15,402 nt of DNA, from contig JAITAW010000189.1 of the NCBI GenBank assembly GCA_031283905.1, positions 1 to 15,402 of the forward strand. The letters run 5' to 3'. A program made the translations under genes and the position numbers. Each line of letters starts with the position of its first letter. Position 1 is the stretch's first letter. Shown in pieces: positions 6,934-14,600 of this stretch. Source of the stretch: Treponema sp. Lineage in GTDB: Bacteria; Spirochaetota; Spirochaetia; Treponematales; Breznakiellaceae. The notes under the pieces were generated by a model. That model saw only the letters and a program-made list of their open reading frames with translations. It had not been told where the DNA came from and ran no database searches.

Positions 6934-7196
6934 CCATGGCAATGTCAGCCGGACACCGCCCGGCATTCCCGTGAGCGACCGCATCGTTGCTCTGTTCCCT
7001 TTCGCCCTGGTACACCGATTTGGACCAAACTCCTTCAAGTAGATGCAAAGATAAGTGGGAAATATAACAGAAGAGGAAAAAGAGATGGGAATGAAGAACA
7101 AAGAACGGCGGATGTACGCCAAGGAAATTCAAAGTCGAATCGGTGGTGGCACCGACAGAAAAGCACGAGAAACCAGCTTACCGGTGGGTATAGCCT
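6934..7196. other. Intergenic, no convincing gene
   Basis: Several short frames occur on both strands but none has consistent coding character, a ribosome-binding site or a known motif. The stretch is more GC-rich than the AT-rich minus-strand frames on either side and could be an insertion between them. Confidence 0.35.
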
Positions 7197-7451
7197 TTAC
7201 TTCAGAGTATGCCTCGAATATTTTTCGCCGTTATATTTTTGAATTTTTTGCCGCTGAAATTTAACTTGATCGTTAAGAATATATACGTTTGTTTTGCCTG
7301 CTTCCATGCCATAATAGCTCTTAACAATATCATACGCCATATTTAATACATTTTCAATATCTTTTAATGTGTCCAATAATGTATCCAAACACTCATTTCT
7401 ATTATATAGTTTTAAATATTCCATTTGATTGTCAATAAAATCAATCCTCAA
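7197..7451 (-). CDS. Small hypothetical protein, 84 residues
   Basis: AT-rich minus-strand gene whose frame starts with TTG at 7451, 27 bases after the xseA stop. A gagg just before or overlapping that TTG is not at an ideal distance, so the start is uncertain; an internal ATG (residue 9, before E-Y-L-K-L) is an alternative. The product is helical and soluble-looking (N-R-N-E-C-L-D-T-L-L-D-T-L-K-D-I-E-N-V-L-N-M), with a lysine- and glutamine-rich end. Its position after xseA would suit xseB, the small subunit of exonuclease VII, but it lacks the conserved XseB pattern (LEEI...LEEAI...FEEG), so I do not assign it. Unknown function; the composition unlike xseA hints at separate origin. Confidence 0.45.
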   Translation of the reverse strand: MRIDFIDNQMEYLKLYNRNECLDTLLDTLKDIENVLNMAYDIVKSYYGMEAGKTNVYILNDQVKFQRQKIQKYNGEKYSRHTLK

Positions 7452-7478
7452 AAAATTCCATTTTATTTTTCGTTCTAA

Positions 7479-8681
7479 TCAGACTTTTTGATCCGCTTTA
7501 TTCCCCACAACTGCCCTGATCTCCCCCCTCAGCGGTCTGATGACAAGAGCATCGCCGGTTTTTACATCAGCGGCGGCGCGGACGACACATCCTGTTTCCA
7601 TATTGGTGACAATAGAATAGCCCTTCTCCAAGACAAGTTCCGGATTTGCCGTTTCAAGAGTGCGTTTGGCAAGCGCGAGTCTTTTTCGGACATCAGCAAG
7701 GCGGTTGCCGAACGATATGAGCAGTTCCTCTTTTGCGTCATCGAAATGCACCAGATACGGTTGCAATATGGCGCGAAAACGGTACTCCATCTCCGCGGGA
7801 GTGAATGGCTTAGCCAGAAACCGCGCCCGTTCAAGGCGGGTTTTTATTGTCCCGAATAAAAACTTGGCTATATTTTGGATCGCGATCAGTGTTTCCTCGC
7901 GGTTTGCGCTCACCAACTCAGCGGCTGCGGACGGAGTGGGGGCGCGGAGGTCCGCGGCAAAGTCAGAAAGCGCCCAGTCGATTTCATGCCCAACGGCGCT
8001 CACAACGGGTATCGCGGATGCCGCTACCGCCCGGACGACAACTTCTTCGGAAAAAGGCAGCATATCTTCAAGAGAGCCGCCGCCGCGTCCCACAATCAGC
8101 ACATCGGCGAGTTTCCAGAGGTTGGCTTGTTCAATGCGCCTCGCGATAATCGGCGCGGCATCGTTTCCCTGCACCGGACAGGGCAGGACAACCACATTGA
8201 CGCCGACAGCCCGGCGGCGCAAAATGTTAAGAATATCCCGCACGGCGGCTCCTGTCGGAGAACTCACCACGCCCACGGTTTGCGGGAAGCGCGGAATGGG
8301 CGTCTTTTTACCCTCATCAAACAAACCTTCCATAGCGAAGGCCCGCTTCCGCTTTTCAAGCAGGGCGAGCATTTCACCTTCTCCGGTCCGCTCCATTTCA
8401 TCGCACACGATTTGATATGTCCCCCGCTGGTTGTACACCGATATACTGCCGTGAACGCGGAGCAACATGCCGTCTTTCGGTTCAAAAGAAAGACTGCGGA
8501 ACCGGTTTTTGAACATGACCGCCGAAATGCAGGAAACCGCGTCTTTAAGAGTAAAATAGAGATGTCCGGTACTTGAGGGGCGACAGTTTGAAAGCTCGCC
8601 TTCCACGCTGATTGCGGAAAAAGAACCTTCAAGGCTTCCCTTGATGAGATCGGTTATTTCGGTGACGGAATAGGCGCCCAT
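7479..8681 (-). CDS. xseA: Exodeoxyribonuclease VII large subunit
   Basis: Catalytic large subunit of exonuclease VII, which cuts single-stranded DNA into oligonucleotides from either end and works with several XseB subunits in repair. The product is 400 residues, near the usual 400-450. Residues 1-100 are the OB-fold (SVTEITDLIKGSLEGSF, VEGELSNCRPSSTGHLYFTL). The catalytic region follows with TVGVVSSPTGAAVRDIL (135-151), G-R-G-G-G-S-L-E-D-M-L-P-F (198-210) and G-H-E-I-D...DLRAPTPSAAAE (231-255), all family signatures. The C-terminal part (about 255-370) is a charged helical region. An AGAGGA ribosome-binding site lies about 12 bases before the ATG at 8681. No xseB is seen downstream. The upstream side is occupied by an IS4-family relic ending 18 bases away. 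Confidence 0.95.
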   Translation of the reverse strand: MGAYSVTEITDLIKGSLEGSFSAISVEGELSNCRPSSTGHLYFTLKDAVSCISAVMFKNRFRSLSFEPKDGMLLRVHGSISVYNQRGTYQIVCDEMERTGEGEMLALLEKRKRAFAMEGLFDEGKKTPIPRFPQTVGVVSSPTGAAVRDILNILRRRAVGVNVVVLPCPVQGNDAAPIIARRIEQANLWKLADVLIVGRGGGSLEDMLPFSEEVVVRAVAASAIPVVSAVGHEIDWALSDFAADLRAPTPSAAAELVSANREETLIAIQNIAKFLFGTIKTRLERARFLAKPFTPAEMEYRFRAILQPYLVHFDDAKEELLISFGNRLADVRKRLALAKRTLETANPELVLEKGYSIVTNMETGCVVRAAADVKTGDALVIRPLRGEIRAVVGNKADQKV

Positions 8682-8699
8682 ATCAATTTCACATCCTCT

Positions 8700-9595
8700 T
8701 TATTCGCAGTGGAGTCTAATACCCATACGCAACCGATATTCGAGCCGGTTACCGGGGGAAAAAGAGGCCTCCGCGATGAAGGCTTCGATTAACAAAGCAA
8801 TCATTATCTTGCCGTTCAGCCACGCCTCAGATGCCGCCGGATTTTTCTTAGGCAAATCCCCAAAGTCGAGAATGGATTTCAGTCTTTTGAAATGGATCTC
8901 AACCTGCCAACGCACGCGGTATGTTTCAAGGACTTCGTTGGCGGCAACGGAATTCGGAAGCGAGGTTACGGCCGCGATGCGTTCGTTGAACGCCACGGTC
9001 TTTTCCCGCAGCTTGTTACCTTTGCAGGACGCGCGGCGATCCGGCCTGTTCTGGGATTGCCCACACGCTTCTTCGTCCTTGCACTTAACACAAACCCTCA
9101 CCGGAATGCGGGTTTTATCAGGGAGTACGGCAAAGTCCGCAACTTCGGCACTTTCCCCGCTTTTCAGATCCGCGAACCTGCCGACAATGGCAACCTTATT
9201 TTCGTTTTCATCGTAAACGGCGAAACAGTCCGTCCGCGGGCGCGGTATATAATCCGCGCCCGCGGTTCAGGCAGTGGGTTATCCCGTTCAACGTCCCGTA
9301 CGCCCGGTCGGCGGTTACCAAATCACCCCGCCTGAACTCGAAATTTCCCAGTGCTTCATCGATCGCCTCTTTGGTAATTTTGAACGTGTCGCCGGTCATG
9401 GTGTGAAGGTCTATCGCATAATGCGGGCGGCAGGTTTCGCCGCCCCACCTCTTTTCAACCGCATCGGTCTTCCAAATAAGCCCTTTCGGATATGCAATTA
9501 ACCCGTCCTGCGACAAGTCCGTGCTTATCTGTTTGAACCATTCCCCGATCCTTTCCGAGCAATGGCAGTAATTGGGCTATCGACGGCATACTCAT
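8700..9595 (-). pseudogene. IS4-family transposase, frameshifted
   Basis: A DDE transposase of the IS4 family split over three frames. It starts at ATG 9595 (M-S-M-P-S-I-A-Q-L-L-P-L-L) behind a strong ribosome-binding site (cggagg, 9609-9604). The frame changes near 9555-9572 into E-R-I-G-E-W-F-K-Q-I-S...D-G-L-I-A-Y-P-K-G-L-I-W-K. The catalytic-D segments HYAIDLHT and DLVTADRAYGT follow. A second frame change near 9225-9240 leads into AVYDENENKVAIVGRFADL. Near the C-terminus YRVRWQVEIHFKRLK gives the Y-x2-R-x3-E-x6-K signature of IS4 exactly. It ends with TAA at 8700-8702. At least two frameshifts make it inactive, although all catalytic residues survive, so it is a recent relic. Confidence 0.85.
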
Positions 9596-9673
9596 ACTAC
9601 AAACCTCCGATATTTTTTTACAGTATACCATAAAGTCAACGGCTTGTCAAATATAAATTAGTGCGTATTAGGG
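8708..9673 (-). mobile_element. IS4-family insertion sequence, degenerate copy
   Basis: The element should extend a little beyond the transposase. Its outer left end in transposase sense is ccctaatacgcactaattt (9673-9655). On the other side, ttgcgtatgggtattag (about 8731-8715) resembles its complement tgcgtattaggg with a few extra bases, suggesting imperfect terminal repeats. Exact ends and target duplications could not be fixed by eye. Confidence 0.5.
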
Positions 9674-9701
9674 ATCGCGCCCCGGAGATTCCACCGTTTT
9701 T

Positions 9702-10664
9702 ACGACACTTTTTACGTTCTGGAAAAAGTAAATACTGAAAAACAACTTTATACTTTATCAGCGTCAAATTATTCGGAGTAGTGTCAATAGTTTTTCGCAA
9801 GAATGATTTGCAGCCATAAGAAAATCAAGCGGCAGAAATCATCCTCCATGAGCGCCGAATTACCATCGGGGAAACAACCGACTACCCTCGTCCGCCTCCG
9901 TATCCCACGGTTTACCCGCTCAACGGCGTTATTGGTCCGTATCTTAAGCCACTATTCGTACGGAAATTCGGTATAGGTCAGGGTTTCTTCAATGCCGTCT
10001 TTTATCTTTTTTGCCGCCTCCTTTTATTTCATTTCGGTCAGGCTTTCCATGACTTCTTCGGCTTTTTTTAACGAAGCCGTTTTGCTTTCCTGGGCATGAA
10101 TCGCTTTGAGCATCTTTGCCACCAGGGCTGTTTTCCCTTTCGGCGTCACTGAAAATACATTCCGATTCAAAACTCCCGCCTCAATTCCGTTTTAGGTATA
10201 TCCCGTCCACATACACATACGGATACGAAACCCACGCAAGTGGACGGTTTCTCCAGGCTTCAATATTCCCATAAGTTTTTTTATTTAACTCACTTATGGT
10301 CAACGGCGATACCTTGCCGCCCCACAGCGCCTCGGTTATATCTTCTGTCCGGCGTACCGACACGCCGGCGAGGTACATTTCGATAAGCGCTTCCTCGACG
10401 CCGCTTTCCCTCCGCCGATACCGCTCTATGATTGCCGTTTCAAACGTAATCCTCTTTAATTTCGGAACCCGAAGCGTTACTTCTCCGGAGGTAGCGCCCA
10501 ACTTCCGATTATAGCTGCCGCTCCGGCACCCTTGCCGTTTCCCGGAATGTTTCTTCGACACTGTTCCTGACCAGTTCCCGTAATTCGCTCTTGACAGCCC
10601 TTTCATTAAACTGTACAATCTCAGCTGACATGGTTTGTAGCCTCCTTGATAAATTTTGTGTCGT
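9702..10664 (-). mobile_element. IS256-family insertion sequence, degenerate copy
   Basis: The transposase relic is bracketed by acgacac (9702-9708) and its complement gtgtcgt (10658-10664), each next to a T- or A-rich run. These may be the cores of the terminal inverted repeats, which would make the remaining element about 960 bp, shorter than a complete IS256 (about 1.3 kb) because of the internal deletions. The 7-bp match alone is weak evidence for the ends. Confidence 0.4.
9784..10631 (-). pseudogene. IS256-family transposase with internal deletions and stops
   Basis: A mutator-type (IS256) transposase relic. It starts at ATG 10631 behind aaggagg (10647-10641) with M-S-A-E-I-V-Q-F-N-E-R-A-V-K-S-E-L, then reaches a TAA after R-V-P-E-R-Q-L. 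Another frame resumes at C-R-S-G-S-Y-N-R-K-L and runs through EALIEMYLAGVSVRRTEDIT and Y-V-Y-V-D-G-I-Y-L-K-R, which holds the first catalytic Asp. Sequence then jumps to N-R-N-V-F-S-V-T-P-K-G-K, so the block with the second catalytic Asp is deleted. The C-terminal part carries TAA at 10024-10026 and TAG at 9952-9954, then N-N-A-V-E-R-V-N-R-G-I-R-R-R-T-R-V-V-G with the catalytic Glu, and ends at TGA 9784-9786. Inactive beyond doubt. Confidence 0.88.
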
Positions 10665-10789
10665 GACTTAATTCTATCAATTGACTGCAATCCTCTCTTC
10701 TTTATTTTGCAAAACTTATTGTACCTTATCTTATTCGATGGTTTGATGTACCTGTTTGCATCAGGATAGGCGGTTGCCTGCGGCATTAG

Positions 10790-11089
10790 CGGGCGGTGCC
10801 ACCACCTGCAATTGTTGTCGAGGCGGACGGCGGTGTCTGCCCATGTGATTTTTATGTTTTGGATGAATATAAGATAGGAAACCTAAAAGAGATAACCATA
10901 CGTTAAGCCTTTGACCGCTCAAAGTCGGGAACCTTTCACAAAAACCGTACAATTTTGCCGCAAGCCTGCGATAAATGCTCTTACAAGCCTGTCTGCGCCG
11001 GCGGCTGTAAAAGGCCGCTTCAACCGGCTATGTATGTTGCGCCTGACGGTTTCTGCGGGTTTCGCGCCTTGTTAGACGATAAAAGGTAA
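10790..11089 (+). pseudogene. C-terminal SPASM half of an anaerobic sulfatase maturase
   Basis: A plus-strand frame open from after TAG (10787-10789) encodes V-V-E-A-D-G-G-V-C-P-C-D-F-Y-V-L-D-E-Y-K-I-G-N-L, then a TAA at 10904-10906. It continues in the same frame with C-D-K-C-S-Y-K-P-V-C-A-G-G-C and a last Cys in F-C-G-F-R, stopping at 11087-11089. The CxC, Cx2Cx5Cx3C and terminal Cys are the auxiliary iron-sulfur ligands of the SPASM domain of anSME-type radical-SAM enzymes. The radical-SAM barrel is missing from this side: the frame begins mid-gene beside the IS256 relic. The missing part, from Q-G-G-E to I-P-C-L-D-G-F, is what lies at 1986-2540. With an internal stop and no start it cannot be functional. 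Confidence 0.8.
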
Positions 11090-11109
11090 ATTGTTTCTTC
11101 CACTAGAGC

Positions 11110-11159
11110 CTGTTCCAAAACCTGCGTGTTAGCGCACAGTCAATTAGTTTGGGGACAGG
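11110..11159. repeat. Nested inverted repeat of the ctgttccaaaa type
   Basis: cctgttccaaaac (from 11109) pairs imperfectly with gtttggggacagg (11147-11159). Inside lies a smaller hairpin, tgcg-tgttag-cgca. Its outer arm resembles the arms at 3511-3525 and 3692-3702, so this may be a third member of the same dispersed palindrome family. It follows the maturase fragment. Confidence 0.45.
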
Positions 11160-11383
11160 ATTATTGTATAGAGTTATATATTTCTGTTCACTTTTAACTA
11201 ATTAATGGTATGACAATTGCGGCTTTATCTTTTGCGCATGAAAAAAATTTGCCATACCAAGCGCTTTTGGACCCTATACCCTTGTAAAGCGCAAAAATAC
11301 TAACAGGTTCCTTTTGACGCTCAATCTATCCTATGGGTTGCCCGTTTCCATGCACTCGGAATGGCGGTTAATGGTCAGGATGA
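11160..11383. other. Intergenic, AT-rich, with hairpin potential
   Basis: No gene was recognised. tggtatg (11206-11212) pairs with catacca (11253-11259) with further partial pairing inside. An 8-base inverted match (ttttgcgc near 11230, gcgcaaaa near 11291) overlaps it. No promoter or RNA family could be assigned. Confidence 0.35.
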
Positions 11384-11614
11384 AATCTGACGCCTGTTGA
11401 AAATATGCTACGCCTTCAACACGAAAAAGCGGGTATTGCGGAAACCATAAACGCCATGAGTGGTAAGTACACCCCGCATCTGGAAATCGAGAGCATCGGC
11501 CACGCCGACACAAAAGCGCAATTACCCCCGCCTGATGCCCGTGTGAGTTCAATTCACGTGCCAGACCAAGACTTGGCTATCACGCTTTTTTACAAGATAT
11601 GTCCCAATCTTTAA
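11384..11614 (+). pseudogene. Unrecognised open frame, probable gene fragment
   Basis: The frame is open from after TGA (11381-11383) to TAA (11612-11614) and reads N-L-T-P-V-E-N-M-L-R-L-Q-H-E-K-A, then GIAETINAMSGKYTPHLEIE, then S-I-G-H-A-D and V-P-D-Q-D-L-A-I-T. It has the balanced, structured look of real protein sequence, with GC-rich third positions in many codons, unlike the AT-rich DNA to its left. The first residues already look like mid-protein sequence, and the ATG at 11405 has no ribosome-binding site, so the 5' part is probably lost. I could not name the family. It converges with rpoC, 34 bases from its stop. Confidence 0.35.
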
Positions 11615-11615
11615 G

Positions 11616-11650
11616 CTAAAAGCGCCTCATGTGGCAATCCTGCCGCGCTC
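11616..11650 (-). terminator. Weak candidate terminator of rpoC
   Basis: On the minus strand GAGCGC (overlapping the rpoC stop) can pair with GCGCTT followed by TT, around an inner ggca-ggat-tgcc hairpin. The T run is short and one pair is G-U, so this is only a candidate for the end of the rpoBC transcript. Confidence 0.25.
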
Positions 11651-14600
11651 AATCATCGTCATCATCGTCAAAACTGTCTTCAAAACCGTCCGCATTGGTT
11701 TCTACATCCGTTTCTTCAAATTCGTTCGACAGTCCATCATCATAGTAATCATCATCGTCCATGCCGTAATCGTATTCATCAGCCATTTCCTGAGCCTTTT
11801 CGAGTTTGCGACGTTCAAGAATCTCTTCCATTTCTTTGTCAAGGTCCTGATTTTCACCGCCAAAGAGTTTCACGTTGCGGTAGAGCTTCATACCCGTGCC
11901 TGCGGGAATCGGGTGGCCAATGATGATGTTTTCCTTCAAGCCGCGCAGGGTATCTGTAGCACCCGCAATCGCCGCGTTGGTAAGCACCTTTGTCGTTTCC
12001 TGAAAACTGGCCGCCGAAAGAAACGAATCAATGTTGAGCGAAGCGCGGGTAATCCCCTGAAACACCGGATGGGCGATAGCCGGTTGGCCGCCCTCACCGA
12101 TCACGCGCTCATTTTCCGCATGGAACCGGCGCTTGTCAACCAATTGCCCATAGATGAACTTGGTGTCGCCCACCGCCATGATCTCAACCTTGCGCATCAT
12201 TTGCCTGATGATGACGCCGATATGTTTGTCATTGATGGATACGCCCTGGAGCCGGTAGACCTGCTGAATCTCATCCATAAGGTACCGGTGCAAATAACTC
12301 TCTCCCATGATGTGCAGAATTTCGTGCGGATTGGCAGCGCCAACGCAGAGCGGATCACCCGCATCCACGCTGTCACCATCCCGTACGAGCAGGCGCTTAT
12401 TCATAGGAATCATGTGCTTGAATTCTTTGCCAAAACTGTCTTGTATAACGACAAGGCGTTTGCCCTTGACCGCGCCCTCAAAATGAACCACGCCTGAAAC
12501 CTGCGCCAACACCGATGGACTTTTGGGCTTGCGCGCCTCAAAAAGCTCGCTAACACGGGGAAGTCCGCTCGTGATGTCACTCGCCTTGGCGGATTCTTTC
12601 AAGGTTTTGGCTATGGTTCTACCCGCGCTTATCCGCTCACCCTCATCGATCAGAATATACGCCCCGCCAGGGAGGAAATAGGAAGCAAGCTCATTGCCTT
12701 CATCATCAATGAGGAAAATGCGGGGTTGCTTGGTTTCAAGTTGGATATCGGTGATGCGTTTTTCAATATTGCCCGTTTCCTCATCGACTTCTTCTTTCAG
12801 CGTTGAACCCGCTACAATGTCTTCGTACTTTACGATGCCGGACACCTCCGCAATGATGGGATCGGAGAAGGGATCGAACACCGCCAGCGTTTTTTCGGCA
12901 GGAACGACATCGCCTTTTTTCACCATGAATTCGGAACCGTTGCGAACCTCGATCTTCTGATCCTGTCCGATAAGGTAGAGAGTGTCGCCGATGCGCATAA
13001 CAAAGGCGTTTTCCGGCGCGGTGATATCTTTATTTTCGCCTTTAATGAGTGCCGTGCCGAAGTATACCCGTTGCCCTTCCTCCACAATGAGCGTATCACC
13101 GTCTTCGATCTTGAATTCGGACATCACCTTGTTGACAATGGTCTGCCCCTTGCGGGTAAAGAGCCATTTGCCGTCAGGCAGTTCCACATGGGTACCGGAC
13201 ACCTCTTTGACATATACCGGATATTTCAGGAAAATGCGGTTCTCCTCGCTGATCTTGCTCGCCGCACCGCCGATGTGGAATGTACGCATGGTAAGCTGGG
13301 TACCGGGCTGTCCGATGGATTGAGCCGCGATGGTACCGACCGCATCGCCGATGTCAACCGGACGGTTCGTGGCAAGATTGCGCCCATAACATTTGCGGCA
13401 CACGCCGTGTTTCGCCTCGCAGGTAAGCACCGTACGGATTGCCACGGAGTCAACGCCCGCGTCATCGATCCGCTTGGCTATTTCTTCGGTGATTTCCTCA
13501 TTTATGTCGATGATAATCTCGCCGGTGATGGGGTTTCTGACCCGTTCAAGCGTATAGCGTCCCACAATGCGGTCGCTCAACGGCTCCACAATTTCCTCAC
13601 CGTCCTTGATCGCCGAGTACGCAATGCCGTTAATGGTACCGCAGTCATCCTCGTTCACAACCACGTCCTGCGCAATGTCAACAAGCCGCCGCGTCAGGTA
13701 GCCTGCCTGTGAAGTTTTGAGCGCGGTATCGGCAAGCCCCTTGCGTGCGCCATTGGTTGAGATAAAAAATTCGATGACCGAAAGCCCTTCTTTGAAGTTT
13801 GATCGTATGGGCAACTCAATGATGTCGCCGGAAGGCTTCGCCATAAGACCGCGCATACCCGCCAATTGACGAATCTGGGTGCGGCTTCCGCGCGCACCCG
13901 AATTCGCCATCATGTGAATCGAATTAAAACCATTTTTATCGGCTTCCAGAGTCTTCATCGTGATGCCCGTAAGATCGTCGTTGCACTTGTTCCAAATGTC
14001 AACAACGCGATCATAGCGCTCCTGCGCGGTGATGTGTCCCTGCTGGTACTGCTTCTGCACCGAATCAACTTCTTTATTCGCCTTGTCGAGCATTTCAGCC
14101 TTTTCTTTCGGCACCACAATATCATCAATGCCGATGGTCGCGCCAAAAATGGTGGCGTATTTGTATCCCGTCGCTTTGATCGCATCAACCATCTTCACGG
14201 TGATCCACGAGCCTTGTTTAGCAAACACTTGCTCAATAAGGGCGCGTAACTCTTTGTCTTTCAACTCAAAATTGATGAAAGGAATCTCTTCCGGCATAGC
14301 CTCATTAAACGCCAGTCTTCCGGCGGTCGTCTCAATAAGCCCGTCTTCGCCTACGTCCGCTTTTTCGCCGACTTTTTTCCACACGGGCAACTTGGGCGGC
14401 TTCACCTTGATCGTGGCTTCCCATTCAAGAGCGCATCTGTCTATTGCCATGATGGCTTCGTCCAAATCCAGATACCGGTGTCCCTGCCCCTTGGAATCCG
14501 GCTTGACGCGGGTGAGAAAATTGCAACCAAGCACCATATCCTGGGATGGATAGACGATGGTCTTGCCATTCGCCGGATCGAGAAGATTGCGTACGGAAAG

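Noticed and set aside
7197..7451. The 84-residue frame as xseB
   Set aside because: The position fits, but the conserved XseB helices and motif are absent.
7660..8576. Long plus-strand frames opposite xseA
   Set aside because: Antisense shadows of a GC-rich gene, with no motifs or ribosome-binding sites.
7141..10808. Inverted 13-base match ggtggtggcaccg at 7142-7154 and 10795-10807
   Set aside because: A match of this length is expected by chance a few times in 15 kb, and the flanks do not match.
11631..12497. 288-codon plus-strand frame opposite the end of rpoC
   Set aside because: It is the antisense shadow of rpoC; its Ile/Val-rich start simply mirrors the Asp-rich tail.
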